Below, piece by piece: positions 29,012 through 39,026 of a DNA stretch of 56,267 nt. Under the pieces are notes generated by a model. It was not told the origin of the DNA. It searched no databases and saw only the letters and a list, made by a program, of their open reading frames with translations. This DNA is from Gordonia sp. 'Campus' (lineage in GTDB: Bacteria > Actinomycetota > Actinomycetes > Mycobacteriales > Mycobacteriaceae), in NCBI RefSeq assembly GCF_022206305.1, contig NZ_JAKOIW010000013.1, forward strand, positions 8,742 through 65,008, written 5' to 3'. The position numbers and the translations under genes are program-made. Every line of letters starts with the position of its first letter. Positions within the stretch are counted from its first letter, which is position 1.

Positions 29012-30718
29012 CTACTCCTTCGATCGGATCCTTATCCCGTTCAGCGGGACGTCGACGGTCCCGCTCGGGTCGGTGAAAAAGTCGTTGCCCTTGTCGTCAA
29101 CAACGATGAACGCGGGAAAATTCTCGACCTCGATCTTCCACACGGCCTCCATGCCGAGTTCGGGGTACTCGATGATCTCCTGGCTCTTGATGCAGTCGAG
29201 CGCGAGTCGCGCGGCGGGGCCGCCGATCGAACCCAGGTAGAAACCGCCGTGGGAGCCGCACGCCTCGGTGACCTGTTTGGATCGATTTCCCTTGGCCAGC
29301 ATCACCATCGAGCCGCCGGCTGCCTGGAACTGCTCGACGTAGCTGTCCATGCGGCCGGCGGTCGTCGGGCCGAACGACCCCGATGCCATTCCCTCCGGCG
29401 TCTTCGCCGGGCCCGCGTAGTAGACGGGATGGTCCCGGAGGTAGTCGGGCATGGGCTCGCCGGCGTCGAGGCGTTCCTTGATCTTCGCGTGCGCGATGTC
29501 GCGGGCGACGACCAGCGGGCCCGTCAGCGACAACCGCGTCTTCACCGGGTACTGCGAGAGCTGCGACAGGATCTCCGCCATCGGTCGGTTGAGGTCGACC
29601 TCGACCACCTCACCGCCCGAGATGTCCTCGGCCACACCGGCTGCCGGCATGTACCTGGCGGGATCGGTTTCGAGTTGCTCGAGGAAGACGCCGTCGGCGG
29701 TGATCTTGCCTAGGGCCTGACGGTCCGCCGAGCACGACACCGCGATCGCCACGGGGCACGACGCCCCGTGGCGCGGCAGGCGGACGACGCGTACGTCGTG
29801 GCAGAAGTACTTGCCGCCGAACTGGGCACCGATACCGAAGGACTGGGTCAGCTTGAAGACCTCGTCCTCGAGCTCCAGGTCACGGAAACCATGGGCCGAC
29901 ATCGACCCTTGCGTCGGGAGGTTGTCGAGATAGTGTGCGGACGCGTATTTCGCGGTCTTGAGCGCGAATTCGGCTGAGGTGCCACCGATCACGACGGCCA
30001 GGTGGTAAGGCGGGCACGCCGCGGTGCCCAGCGAGCGGATCTTCTCGTCCAGGAACCTCAGGATGCCCTTGGGGTTCAGGATCGCCTTGGTCTCCTGGAA
30101 CAGGAAGGACTTGTTGGCGCTTCCGCCGCCCTTGGCCATGAAGAGGAACTTGTACTCCGGCCCCTTGGGGCCCTGCTCGGTCGCGTAGATCTCCACCTGC
30201 GCGGGCAGATTGGTGCCCGTGTTCTTCTCGTCGTAGGTGGTCAGCGGCGCCAGCTGGGAGTAGCGGAGGTTGAGCTGGGTGTACGCGTCGTACACGCCCC
30301 GCGAGATCGCCTCGGCGTCGTCGGCGCCGGTGAGGACGCCCTCGCTCTTCTTGCCCATCACGATCGCGGTGCCGGTGTCCTGACACATGGGCAGGACACC
30401 GCCGGCGGAGATGTTGACGTTCTTGAGCAGGTCGAGGGCGACGAAACGGTCGTTGCCCGACGCCTCCGGGTCGTCGATGATCTTGCGCAGCTGTGCGAGA
30501 TGGGCCGGGCGCAGGTAATGGCTGATGTCGTGCATGGCCTCGGCGGTGAGCGCCCGGATGGCCTCCGGCTCGACCTTCAGGAAAGTCTGATCGCCGGCGG
30601 TGAACGTGGAGACACCCTCGGTGGTGATCAACCGGTACGGGGTGTCATCGGCGCCGGTCGGGAGCAGATCTGAGTAGAGAAACTCGGGGGCTGAGGCTGG
30701 TTTACTCACGGACCGCAT
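29012..30718 (-). CDS. fumA: Fumarate hydratase, class I ([4Fe-4S])
   Basis: This unrelated fumarase uses a labile [4Fe-4S] cluster. The sequence contains likely cluster cysteines in [24 protein letters not shown] and [18 protein letters not shown], with the two-domain layout (Fumerase and Fumerase_C) joined around residue 330. I chose ATG 30718 (568 residues); GTG 30709 is possible, and a longer frame to 30814 is mostly low-complexity. It is the first gene of the fumA-fumC-PIG-L operon. A 112-nt gap from glpX suggests a separate promoter. Confidence 0.93.
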   Translation of the reverse strand: MRSVSKPASAPEFLYSDLLPTGADDTPYRLITTEGVSTFTAGDQTFLKVEPEAIRALTAEAMHDISHYLRPAHLAQLRKIIDDPEASGNDRFVALDLLKNVNISAGGVLPMCQDTGTAIVMGKKSEGVLTGADDAEAISRGVYDAYTQLNLRYSQLAPLTTYDEKNTGTNLPAQVEIYATEQGPKGPEYKFLFMAKGGGSANKSFLFQETKAILNPKGILRFLDEKIRSLGTAACPPYHLAVVIGGTSAEFALKTAKYASAHYLDNLPTQGSMSAHGFRDLELEDEVFKLTQSFGIGAQFGGKYFCHDVRVVRLPRHGASCPVAIAVSCSADRQALGKITADGVFLEQLETDPARYMPAAGVAEDISGGEVVEVDLNRPMAEILSQLSQYPVKTRLSLTGPLVVARDIAHAKIKERLDAGEPMPDYLRDHPVYYAGPAKTPEGMASGSFGPTTAGRMDSYVEQFQAAGGSMVMLAKGNRSKQVTEACGSHGGFYLGSIGGPAARLALDCIKSQEIIEYPELGMEAVWKIEVENFPAFIVVDDKGNDFFTDPSGTVDVPLNGIRIRSKE

Positions 30719-30830
30719 CGTATCGCCCGATGAGAACGGCCCCACGCCAGAGGTTCGCTCGTCGTCGAGCCTCGTGGACATGGGGCCGGTTCCGGGCCCG
30801 GGATCGGAAGTCACCGCACCCGGTGCGATC

Positions 30831-31826
30831 TCAGAGATCGAGACGCGAGTATCCGCGGAGCTTGGCCGGCTTGTGCACGGCCTCGATTCGACGGACTGTG
30901 CCGGACTTCGACCGCATCACCAGCGAGCGGGTCGTCGCACCGTTGGGGCGGTAGGTGACCCCGCGCAGCATGTCGCCGTTGGTGACGCCGGTGGCACAGA
31001 AGAAGGCGTTCTCGCCGCTGACCAGGATGTCGTTGGTCAGGACGCGGTCGAGGTCGTGACCCGCGTCGAGCGCCTTCTGACGCTCCTCGTCGGTCTGGGG
31101 CCACAGCTTGCCCTGGATCTCGCCGCCCATGCACTTCATCGCGACCGCGGTGATGATGCCCTCGGGGGTGCCGCCGACGCCCATCAGCATGTCGACCGTC
31201 GAGTAGTCGTCGGCAGCCGCGACCGCGCCCGCGACGTCGCCGTCGGAGATGAGGCGGATCTTGGCGCCGGCCTGGCGGATCTCACCGATGAGGTCGGCGT
31301 GACGGGGACGGTCGAGGACGATGACCGTGAGGTCGGCGACGTCGATGCCCTTGGCCTTCGCGACCGAGTTGATGTTCCACTCGACCGACTCGTTGATGTT
31401 GATGGCGCCCTTGGCGTCCGGTCCGACGGCGATCTTGTCCATGTAGAACACGGCTGACGGGTCGTACATGGTGCCGCGCTCGCTGACCGCGAGCACCGAG
31501 ATCGAGTTGGGGCGGCCCTCGGCCATCAGGGTGGTGCCGTCGATGGGATCGACCGCGACGTCGCAGTCGGGGCCTTCGCCGTTGCCCACCTCTTCACCGT
31601 TGTAGAGCATGGGCGCCTCGTCCTTCTCGCCCTCACCGATCACCACGACGCCGCGCATGGACACCGACGACAGGAGTTCGCGCATCGCGTCGACCGCCGC
31701 ACCGTCGCCACCGTTCTTGTCGCCGCGCCCGACCCAGCGGCCGGCCGCGAGGGCGGCCGACTCGGTCACACGGACCAGTTCCATCGCGAGGTTGCGATCG
31801 GGGGCTTGATGGGTGCTTTCGGTCAT
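30831..31826 (-). CDS. glpX: Fructose-1,6-bisphosphatase, class II
   Basis: GlpX dephosphorylates fructose 1,6-bisphosphate, the committed gluconeogenic step; in mycobacteria it is the main FBPase. The 331-residue protein shows [16 protein letters not shown], the metal/phosphate motif [16 protein letters not shown], and [15 protein letters not shown], as expected for class II. ATG 31826 has GGAG 9 nt upstream. Downstream lies a short hairpin (30815-30827). The neighbours glpX-fum and divergent DUF4245 match Rv1098c-Rv1100. Confidence 0.96.
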   Translation of the reverse strand: MTESTHQAPDRNLAMELVRVTESAALAAGRWVGRGDKNGGDGAAVDAMRELLSSVSMRGVVVIGEGEKDEAPMLYNGEEVGNGEGPDCDVAVDPIDGTTLMAEGRPNSISVLAVSERGTMYDPSAVFYMDKIAVGPDAKGAININESVEWNINSVAKAKGIDVADLTVIVLDRPRHADLIGEIRQAGAKIRLISDGDVAGAVAAADDYSTVDMLMGVGGTPEGIITAVAMKCMGGEIQGKLWPQTDEERQKALDAGHDLDRVLTNDILVSGENAFFCATGVTNGDMLRGVTYRPNGATTRSLVMRSKSGTVRRIEAVHKPAKLRGYSRLDL

Positions 31827-31947
31827 GGGCGATCGACTCCTCGAGTGTGGCACTGATCTCAGTACTGTGGCGGTGGTCTCAGGAACCATCCTTGCATGTC
31901 ACACCGGCCATTCGGTCAGTGGCCCTGCTGGTGGAATACTCGCCCTC

Positions 31948-32517
31948 ATGGCAGATAAACCGCGCATTCTGATCAACGGCAAGGACATGTTCTGGTCGTT
32001 GGTGCCGTTGCTGGCGCTGTGCGCGCTGGTGGCGATCGCGTCGGGGAACTGCTCGGTGGGCGTGCAGAAGGATCCGTCCGACAGCAAGGTTCCCGCGTTC
32101 GACGTGGTGACCGCGCTGCAGGCCGACGCCCGCGAACTCCCGTTCCCGATCCGGCGCCCGCCGACGCCGGACGGGTGGCGGCCGAACTCCGGCACCTCGG
32201 ATGCGATCGAGGGGCATCGGGTCAGCACCGTCGGCTGGCTCAGCAGCGGTGGCGCCTATGTCCAGCTCAGCCAGTCCGATGCCCCTGAGGACCTGCTCGT
32301 GCCCTATCTGGGCGGAAGCGACTTCGACGATGTCGTGGGCACCGGGACCCGACAGTCCGGTGGTCGCCAGTGGGTGACGTACGAGACGTCCGAGGGCAAG
32401 AAGTTCTGGATCACCGACATGGGGAACGTGCGGATCGCGGTGCTCTCGCGGGGTCCCGACGCGGACTTGGACACCATCGCGTCGTCGGTCGTCGCCCAGC
32501 CGCCGCTGCGCAGCTGA
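31948..32517 (+). CDS. DUF4245 membrane-anchored protein
   Basis: The 189-residue protein starts MADKPRILINGKDMFWSL, has one membrane segment (LVPLLALCALVAIASGNC, about 18-35), and an exported domain containing PFPIRRPPTPDGWRPNSG and FWITDMGNVRIAVLSRG, typical of DUF4245 (Rv1100-like). Function unknown. I chose ATG 31948; AATACT lies a few bases upstream and could be the -10 of a leaderless mRNA. Divergent from glpX. Confidence 0.85.
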   Translation: MADKPRILINGKDMFWSLVPLLALCALVAIASGNCSVGVQKDPSDSKVPAFDVVTALQADARELPFPIRRPPTPDGWRPNSGTSDAIEGHRVSTVGWLSSGGAYVQLSQSDAPEDLLVPYLGGSDFDDVVGTGTRQSGGRQWVTYETSEGKKFWITDMGNVRIAVLSRGPDADLDTIASSVVAQPPLRS

Positions 32518-32543
32518 CGCCGGCTCGTCGAACCCGCGGCCCC

Positions 32544-32591
32544 GTCGTCAGTCGTCCCTGTCGTCAGTCGTCCCTGTCTTCAGTCGTCACC
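32544..32591. repeat. Three 16-bp tandem repeats across the xseB stop
   Basis: GTCGTCAGTCGTCCCT occurs twice exactly (32544-32559, 32560-32575) and a third, slightly diverged unit GTCTTCAGTCGTCACC (32576-32591) contains the xseB stop codon. The array lies between convergent DUF4245 and xseB. Confidence 0.85.
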
Positions 32592-32834
32592 GTCTGGGTC
32601 GGCGGTGCCGGCCTTCTGGCTGATGACGGTCTCGATCCGTTCGCGCGCGCCACGGAGATGCTCCTCACACCGGGTCGCCAGGGCCTCACCGCGCTCCCAC
32701 AGCGCCAGCGACGCGTCGAGGTCGAGTCCGCCGTGCTCGAGGGTGGTGACGATGTCGGCGAGCTGGTCGCGGGCCTCCTCGTATCCGAGTTCCTCGACCG
32801 GGCCGTAGGTCTCGTCGGTCTCGTCGGTGCTCAC
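32580..32834 (-). CDS. xseB: Exodeoxyribonuclease VII small subunit
   Basis: XseB assembles with XseA into exonuclease VII, which degrades single-stranded DNA to short oligonucleotides. The 84-residue protein has the helical hairpin [37 protein letters not shown], the defining motif. Its ATG overlaps the xseA stop by 4 nt (ATGA). The acidic C-terminus ends in a tandem-repeat tract. Confidence 0.96.
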   Translation of the reverse strand: MSTDETDETYGPVEELGYEEARDQLADIVTTLEHGGLDLDASLALWERGEALATRCEEHLRGARERIETVISQKAGTADPDGDD

Positions 32835-34153
32835 GTGTCGTCTCCGTTCTTCTGCGCAGTCGGTGGTTTCCGGGTCCGCCGGGGGGCTCGTTTCCGGGTG
32901 GTGTCGGTGACCTGGGCGGTCGCGGAACCGTCCGCGACGCGGATGCGCAGTGCCGCGCCGGGCGGCAGGTCGGCGAGGGTGCCGACCACGTGCGGTGGGT
33001 CGACGTCGGTCCGCTGCACCACCGCGTATCCACGGGCGAGTGTCTGTGCGGGCCCCAGCGTGGAGAGTCGGGCGGCGAGGTGGTCGCGTGTGCGCTCCTC
33101 GGCGTCGATGTGCCGCAGGACGTCACGACGCAGCGCGCGCACGAGTTCGACGACCCGGCGCGCCTCGGAGTCGACGATGACCTCGGGACGCGACAGGACC
33201 GGCCGGGCGCGAAGGCCGGCGACGACGCCCGATTCCCGGCGCACCCAGCTGCGCAACGCCTGTGCGCTGCGACGCCGGAGGTCGTTGACGCCCGCCAGCT
33301 CTGCCTCGACGTCGGGGACGACGCGCTTGGCGGCGTCGGTCGGGGTGGCGGCGCGCAGGTCGGCGACGAGGTCGAGAAGCGGATTGTCCGGTTCGTGGCC
33401 GATCGCGCTGACCACCGGGGTGCGGCACCGCGCGACAGCGCGCAGCAGCGCCTCGTCGGAGAAGGGCAGGAGGTCCTCGACGCTGCCACCGCCGCGGGCG
33501 ATGATGATGACCTCGACATCGGGGTCGGCGTCCAGGTCGGCGAGGTGGGTCAGGATGCGGGTCACCGCGGTCGGTCCCTGTACGGGCGCCTCGCGGACGT
33601 CGAAGCGCACGGCCGCCCAGCGTTCGGTGGCCACGCTCACCACATCATGCTGGGCCGCGCTCGCCCGGCCGCTGATCAGCCCGACGCCGCGGGGCAGGAA
33701 CGGCAGCGGACGTTTCAGTCGTGGGTCGAAGAGGCCCTCCGCGGTGAGCAACTGGCGAAGTCGTTCGATCCGCAGCAGCAGTTCGCCGATGCCCACGGGT
33801 CGGATGTCGCTGACGCGCAGGGACACCGTGCCGCGGCCGGTGTAGTAACTCGGTCGGCCCAGGACCACCACGTGACTGCCGTCGGTCAGCGGAACCTCGG
33901 TGCGCGCCAACAGATCCGGACTGCATGTCACCGAGATCGAGATGTCGGCGGCGGGGTCGCGCAGGGTCAAAAACGCCGTCCGGGTACCCGGCCGACGGCT
34001 GATCTGGGTGACCTGCCCCTCGACCCAGATCTGACCGAGCCGATGTATCCAGTCGGCGATCTTGGTGTTGACCGTCCGCACCGGCCACGGGTGTTCGGCC
34101 GAATTCGGCGAGGTGGAACGGCGGGATGGATCGCTCGTGTCGGGACCGCTCAC
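32831..34153 (-). CDS. xseA: Exodeoxyribonuclease VII large subunit
   Basis: The 440-residue catalytic subunit has an N-terminal OB-fold ([29 protein letters not shown]), a central nuclease domain with [24 protein letters not shown] and [22 protein letters not shown], and a C-terminal coiled-coil region followed by a basic tail rich in Lys and Arg. Overlaps xseB. Its start is 19 nt from the lipid-droplet gene stop, all on the minus strand, so three genes may share a transcript. Confidence 0.96.
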   Translation of the reverse strand: MSGPDTSDPSRRSTSPNSAEHPWPVRTVNTKIADWIHRLGQIWVEGQVTQISRRPGTRTAFLTLRDPAADISISVTCSPDLLARTEVPLTDGSHVVVLGRPSYYTGRGTVSLRVSDIRPVGIGELLLRIERLRQLLTAEGLFDPRLKRPLPFLPRGVGLISGRASAAQHDVVSVATERWAAVRFDVREAPVQGPTAVTRILTHLADLDADPDVEVIIIARGGGSVEDLLPFSDEALLRAVARCRTPVVSAIGHEPDNPLLDLVADLRAATPTDAAKRVVPDVEAELAGVNDLRRRSAQALRSWVRRESGVVAGLRARPVLSRPEVIVDSEARRVVELVRALRRDVLRHIDAEERTRDHLAARLSTLGPAQTLARGYAVVQRTDVDPPHVVGTLADLPPGAALRIRVADGSATAQVTDTTRKRAPRRTRKPPTAQKNGDDT

Positions 34154-34172
34154 GCGCCCGTCACGCTCTCGG

Positions 34173-34934
34173 TCACGATTCGGCGGACCGCTTGTTCTGG
34201 GAGGCGATCCGGTTCTCGAGCATCGTCACGAACGGCGCGCGGTTGCGGCCGGCCTTCTCGTAGGTCACGAGGGCCGACAGGTCGTCGGTGCTCACCGAAC
34301 GGAGGCGGGCACGCAGCTGCGCGAGGGTCAGGGTGTCGTACTCGATGAGTTCGACGATCTCCGGGCCCGACCCGGCCTTGGCGGCGGGACCGCTGCCCGG
34401 CACCTCCGCGGCCACGACCTCGTCGGGTGCGGAGCTGTACAGGGCGAAACGGCCCGCGTCTGACCTCGGCGGGGCCGCGAGCGCCGCGTCGGAGGCGGCC
34501 TTGTCCGCAGCTGCTCTGGCGGCGGCGGCTTTCGGAGTCGCTGTCGCGGGGGTGGGGGACGGGCGCTCGTCGTCGGCGGTCTCGGACGCCGCCTCGCCGA
34601 CCTCGTCGTCGATGGACGTGGGGACGCGTGAGGCGTTCTCGACCGGGACGTCCTCGGCCGGGTGATCATCGGTCGTGGGATCGAGCGGTTCGTCGTCGTC
34701 GAAGCGGGCCCATTCCGGTTGCTCGTCGGGCCGGTCGAACAGCATCTCCAGTGCGGCGTCGCCCTTGATCGCCAGTTCGGCGATGTTCTGCTGCGCCCGC
34801 ATCCCCGCCTGCAGCGTCTGGCTGACCGCGGTCATCGGAAGGGTGATGAGCAGCGCGGGGAGTTTGCGCGTCTCCTCGAGGGCGGTGACGATCAGACCTG
34901 CGGCGATCCGGGCCGGGTAGGGTGCGCGATCCAT
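34173..34934 (-). CDS. Lipid droplet-associated protein (MLDS-like)
   Basis: The 253-residue protein has an amphipathic/hydrophobic N-terminus ([27 protein letters not shown]), an acidic and Ala-rich disordered middle, and a conserved C-terminal segment [30 protein letters not shown]. This matches the Rhodococcus MLDS/Ro02104 and Rv1109c family, which coats triacylglycerol droplets and controls their size. Position between xseA and ispH is the same as in mycobacteria. The link to lipid storage fits a mycolate actinobacterium; it is inferred from family and synteny. Confidence 0.85.
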   Translation of the reverse strand: MDRAPYPARIAAGLIVTALEETRKLPALLITLPMTAVSQTLQAGMRAQQNIAELAIKGDAALEMLFDRPDEQPEWARFDDDEPLDPTTDDHPAEDVPVENASRVPTSIDDEVGEAASETADDERPSPTPATATPKAAAARAAADKAASDAALAAPPRSDAGRFALYSSAPDEVVAAEVPGSGPAAKAGSGPEIVELIEYDTLTLAQLRARLRSVSTDDLSALVTYEKAGRNRAPFVTMLENRIASQNKRSAES

Positions 34935-34986
34935 GCCAATACTCTGCCATCACGGGCAACGCCGCGTAACCCGTACCCTGGGAAGC

Positions 34987-35937
34987 ATGTCTGAGACCAA
35001 GCGTGTCCTGCTCGCCGAACCGCGCGGCTACTGCGCCGGGGTCGACCGCGCGGTGGAGACGGTCGAGCGTGCCCTCGACAAGCACGGCGCTCCCGTCTAC
35101 GTCCGCAAGGAGATCGTGCACAACCGCCATGTGGTGGAGACCCTCGCCGAGCGCGGGGCGATCTTCGTCGGTGAGACCGACGAGGTGCCCGAGGGTGCGA
35201 TCGTCGTGTTCTCCGCGCACGGGGTGTCCCCACTGGTGCACCAGACCGCCGCGCAGCGCAACCTCAAGACCATCGACGCGACGTGTCCGCTGGTCACGAA
35301 GGTCCACCAGGAGGCCAAGCGGTTCGCCCGCGACGACTACGACATCCTGCTGATCGGCCACGAGGGCCACGAGGAGGTCGAGGGCACCGCAGGCGAGGCC
35401 CCCGAGCACATCCAGCTCGTAGACGGCCCCGACAGCGTCGACGCGGTGACCGTCCGCGACGAGTCGAAGCTGGTCTGGCTGTCGCAGACGACGCTGTCGG
35501 TCGACGAGACCATGGAGACCGTCCGACGCCTGCGGGAGAAGTTCCCGCTGCTCAACGATCCGCCGAGCGACGACATCTGCTACGCCACCCAGAACCGTCA
35601 GGTGGCGGTCAAGGCGATGGCGCCCGAGTGCGATCTGGTGATCGTCGTCGGTTCGCAGAACTCGTCGAACTCGGTCCGTCTCGTCGAGGTCGCCCTGCAG
35701 GCGGGCGCCAAGGCGGGCCACCTGGTGGATTACGCCCGCGAGATCGACGAGACCTGGCTGGAGGGTGTCAGCACCGTCGGTGTCACCTCCGGTGCCTCGG
35801 TGCCGGAGGTCCTCGTCCGCGGGGTGCTCGACTATCTCGCCGAGCGCGGGTACGGCACCGTCGAGACGGTCAACACCGCCAACGAGACCCTCACGTTCGC
35901 CCTGCCGCGCGAGCTGCGTCCCGCGCGAACGAGCTGA
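34987..35937 (+). CDS. ispH: 4-hydroxy-3-methylbut-2-enyl diphosphate reductase
   Basis: IspH (LytB) makes isopentenyl and dimethylallyl diphosphate, the last step of the MEP pathway, using an iron-sulfur cluster. The 316-residue protein has cluster cysteines in [11 protein letters not shown] (Cys16), [12 protein letters not shown] and [11 protein letters not shown], and the catalytic TSGASVPE segment. ATG 34987 with GGGAAG upstream. Divergent from the lipid-droplet gene; convergent with mycP. It is the last gene of the Rv1080c-Rv1110-like synteny block. Confidence 0.96.
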   Translation: MSETKRVLLAEPRGYCAGVDRAVETVERALDKHGAPVYVRKEIVHNRHVVETLAERGAIFVGETDEVPEGAIVVFSAHGVSPLVHQTAAQRNLKTIDATCPLVTKVHQEAKRFARDDYDILLIGHEGHEEVEGTAGEAPEHIQLVDGPDSVDAVTVRDESKLVWLSQTTLSVDETMETVRRLREKFPLLNDPPSDDICYATQNRQVAVKAMAPECDLVIVVGSQNSSNSVRLVEVALQAGAKAGHLVDYAREIDETWLEGVSTVGVTSGASVPEVLVRGVLDYLAERGYGTVETVNTANETLTFALPRELRPARTS

Positions 35938-35978
35938 CGCCCCCGATCGAACTCCGATCGTCCGCGTCTCGTCGGGGG

Positions 35979-37376
35979 TCAGAACTCCTCGGGATCGAGT
36001 GTGCGCACTCGCCGATGAGGTAGCGCGATCGCGAGCACCGCGGCGATGACCGCCACGGCGATCCCGGTGCCGGCGATCGCGACGTTGCGGGCGGAGTTGT
36101 CGGGCGTCGGTGGCTCCGGCGGCGCGGCGATGGGCGCGGACTGCACCCGCTGTGACTGCTCGGCGGGCACCTTCGCGGTGAGTGCGGCCACCGGGTCGAC
36201 GACACCGTGCCCGATTCGCTGATCGCGTCCCGTACCGGGTGAGTGTGCGGTCGCGATGATGCGATCCATCACCTCTCGTGCCGACAGGTGGGGAAATCTG
36301 GCGCGGATCAGTGCGGCGGTCCCGGCGACGTAGGGTGCGGCGAAGCTGGTGCCGATCAACGGCACCGGCCCCTCGTCACTCTCTTGTGCCGAGGCCAGAC
36401 GTGTGGACCCGCGCTTGCTGTCGAGGCTCACGATCCCGGTACCCGGTGCGGCGACGCCCACCCATGGGCCGTGCAGGCTGAAATCGCTCGGGACACCGGT
36501 GTCGGAATCGACCGAGCCCACGGTCAACACGTAGGGCGAGTACCAGGCGGGGCTGGCAACGGTCGAGACCGAACGCCAACCGTCGGGGTCGTCCGGTGCT
36601 GGCGCGGGATTCTGGTTCTGACAGGCGCCGTCCCGTGTCAGGTTGCCCGCGGCGACGACCACCACGACGTTGCGGTCGTAGGCGTAGCGGATGGCGGCTC
36701 CGAGCGCCCGGTCGTCGACGGAGTCCGACGCCGACGCACATGCGACCTCCGAGACGTTGATGACGGTCGCGCCCAGGTCGACCGCACGGACGATCGCATG
36801 TGCCAGCGTCCGCACCGAACCGTAACCGGAACCCACCACGGGTGCCGGGTCGTCGCGACGTCTGTCGTCCTTCTTGCCGAATGCGCTGCTGGACTGCCGG
36901 ATCGCGATGATCGACGCCGCGGGGGCCACGCCGGCGAACGCGTCGGTGGCACTTGGCCGTGCCGCGATGATCCCCGCCACGAGGGTGCCGTGCGCGTCAC
37001 AGTCGTCGAGTCCGGTGCCGTTCGAGACGTAGTCGCCACCTGCGATGACACGACCGAGCCGGGGATGGGGGGTCACGCCGGTGTCGATGACGGCGACCCG
37101 TTGCCCCTGGCCGCGACTGAAGCGCCACGCCTCGGGGAGGTTCATCATCGACTGTGCGGCGGTGGGTTTCGCGACACTACGGGTGAGTTCGGTGGTGTTG
37201 CACAGATGGCTCTGCTCGGTGGGTTCCGGCGGCGCGACCGGTGCCGAGCGGATGAGCGCACCGGGGTCCACGCGCGGGGGGCCGACGGCGGCCGCCGGGG
37301 CCGCACAGACGCCGATCAGCGTCGAGACGAGTGCCATCGCGAGCACCCCGATGCCTCCGGTGCGCTTGCCGCGCAT
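35979..37376 (-). CDS. mycP4: Mycosin, ESX-4 type VII secretion protease
   Basis: MycP is a membrane-anchored subtilisin needed for stability and function of ESX complexes. The 465-residue product has a signal peptide (MALVSTLIGVCAAPAAA), catalytic Asp98 (VAVIDTGV), His129 (DAHGTLVAG) and Ser in GTSFAAPYVAG (about 345), and a C-terminal membrane anchor NVAIAGTGIAVAVIAAVLAIAL followed by basic residues. Two cysteines flank the active-site region as in other mycosins. Its start overlaps the eccD stop by one base. No eccB follows; ispH lies 41 nt away. Confidence 0.94.
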   Translation of the reverse strand: MRGKRTGGIGVLAMALVSTLIGVCAAPAAAVGPPRVDPGALIRSAPVAPPEPTEQSHLCNTTELTRSVAKPTAAQSMMNLPEAWRFSRGQGQRVAVIDTGVTPHPRLGRVIAGGDYVSNGTGLDDCDAHGTLVAGIIAARPSATDAFAGVAPAASIIAIRQSSSAFGKKDDRRRDDPAPVVGSGYGSVRTLAHAIVRAVDLGATVINVSEVACASASDSVDDRALGAAIRYAYDRNVVVVVAAGNLTRDGACQNQNPAPAPDDPDGWRSVSTVASPAWYSPYVLTVGSVDSDTGVPSDFSLHGPWVGVAAPGTGIVSLDSKRGSTRLASAQESDEGPVPLIGTSFAAPYVAGTAALIRARFPHLSAREVMDRIIATAHSPGTGRDQRIGHGVVDPVAALTAKVPAEQSQRVQSAPIAAPPEPPTPDNSARNVAIAGTGIAVAVIAAVLAIALPHRRVRTLDPEEF

Positions 37377-38929
37377 CAGATCTCACGAACGATTCGGTAC
37401 AGATCCAGCAACCACAGGAGCAGGGGGACGATCAACGCGACGAGGATGTACTCGCCGATCTCGGCCCACCGCCGCATGACGGGGGAGAAATCCTGCTCCG
37501 GCGCGAGGACACCGAACACGAAGGCGGCGATGGCGAACAGGATGCCGAGCGCGAAACCGATGACCGGCCAGCGGTCGTCGCCGAACGCGAGCCCGACGAG
37601 CAACGCGATGACCACGAGGGACCCGCCCGTGATGAGGGTGCCCGCCTGGAACAGGTCGCTGTGCGAGCGCCCGCGCAGGCACAGCACGATGCCGATGATC
37701 GCCGCGAACACCGCGTTGCGCCACTCGAAACCGGCGAGCGGGGCCGCGGTGAGTACGGCGGCGACCGCGGTGACCGCCGTGAGTCCGCCGACGATGCCGG
37801 TGAGGTAGGCATTGGCGATGTACGAGCGGCGTTCCAGCGCATCGGCTTTGGGCAGAGCCGTGGCCCCGATCGCGCCGATTCCCTCGATGGCCGGACGCGG
37901 TTCGATGTCCTTGACGTCGATGGCCGCACCTGCGGTCGGGACGGGGGGCAGCGGCAACTTCGCGAGCAAAATCGTCGCGCGGGGCGCGAGGCCGATCATC
38001 AGGAGTCCGACCGCGGCGACGACGGCCGCGACGTCGGGGACGGGGGCGTCGACGAGCAAGCGGGCTCCGCACCCGAGTGCGCCCAGCAGAGCGGCGCTGG
38101 TCACCGCACTGTGCGCGGTCGCGCCGACGGCGGTCATCCGATAGGTGAGGACGGCGGCGACGAGCGTGAGTGCGAAACCGAGAGTGAGGTGGGCAGCACC
38201 GAACGACCCGGGGGTGAGGATCATCCCGGTCACGAAGGCCATCGGCGCGGCGCACAGCGACAGGAACGTGGAGGTCGACTCGTCCCGGTAGTAGCGGGAG
38301 ACGATCGTCGAGGCCGTCACCAGACCCAGGACCGCCAGGCCGGAGAGTCCGGCGTACCAGAGGGCGCCGGTGTCGGACCGGACGGCGGCCAGCGACGCGG
38401 CGGCCGCGACCGCCGCCACGGGGGCGAGTGCATAACCCACGCGCCGGGCGGCGGTCGCCGTCCAGCCGACGAACTGGGATTCGTTCAATCGGGCGACAGC
38501 GTCGACCACGTCGTCGAACAGGACCGGCGACTCCCCGGTCCGCGTGGACGTGAGCAGGAGCAGGTCGCCGTCACGGATCCCGGATTCCGACAGCGACCGG
38601 TGCAAGGGGAGAGGTTCTTGCCCGACGAGGGCGAGGGTCCATTTGTTCTGCCGGTCGTGGGGGCGTCCCGGGTTGCGGGCGTCGGCATCGGGATCGTCGG
38701 GGTCGTGACGCGTCGGATTGCGCGATTCGATCTGTGCGACAAGGTCACCGATGAGGGCCGCGATCGGGACGCCGGCCGGCAGTCCGACGTCGAGTTGGGT
38801 GTTGCCGCCGAGTACCGACACCCGGACGAGTTGCGGCTCGATCGTCGCCTCGGCGCCCCGGCGCGGCCCGCCGTTCCCGTCCGCAGCGCCGATCGGGTAC
38901 CCCGGTGCGAATCCGTCCACAGACGACAT
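37376..38929 (-). CDS. eccD4: ESX type VII integral membrane protein EccD
   Basis: EccD forms the central membrane vestibule of type VII secretion. The 517-residue protein has an N-terminal ubiquitin-like domain (LVRVSVLGGNTQLDVGLPAGVPIAALI to IRDGDLLLL) and about eleven membrane helices in the rest. ATG 38929 is used; the frame is open 14 codons further but runs into the divergent promoter region. It shares a 97-nt divergent gap with eccC, so the locus is read both ways from one regulatory region. Assignment to ESX-4 comes from proximity to rplM. Confidence 0.94.
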   Translation of the reverse strand: MSSVDGFAPGYPIGAADGNGGPRRGAEATIEPQLVRVSVLGGNTQLDVGLPAGVPIAALIGDLVAQIESRNPTRHDPDDPDADARNPGRPHDRQNKWTLALVGQEPLPLHRSLSESGIRDGDLLLLTSTRTGESPVLFDDVVDAVARLNESQFVGWTATAARRVGYALAPVAAVAAAASLAAVRSDTGALWYAGLSGLAVLGLVTASTIVSRYYRDESTSTFLSLCAAPMAFVTGMILTPGSFGAAHLTLGFALTLVAAVLTYRMTAVGATAHSAVTSAALLGALGCGARLLVDAPVPDVAAVVAAVGLLMIGLAPRATILLAKLPLPPVPTAGAAIDVKDIEPRPAIEGIGAIGATALPKADALERRSYIANAYLTGIVGGLTAVTAVAAVLTAAPLAGFEWRNAVFAAIIGIVLCLRGRSHSDLFQAGTLITGGSLVVIALLVGLAFGDDRWPVIGFALGILFAIAAFVFGVLAPEQDFSPVMRRWAEIGEYILVALIVPLLLWLLDLYRIVREI

Positions 38930-39026
38930 CACGTCAATCCTCCCCCTGGTTTCACCGGCTAACATAGCCAACCGCGGCGGGTTCGACCGCCCGGGGATAC
39001 ACAGCGCGACACGTCAGGGGGGACGC

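Noticed and set aside
38718..39026. N-terminal extension of eccC by about 100 codons
   Set aside because: It overlaps the coding start of divergent eccD, and known EccC proteins begin near the RRPRITPP segment; GTG 39027 has a good ribosome-binding site.
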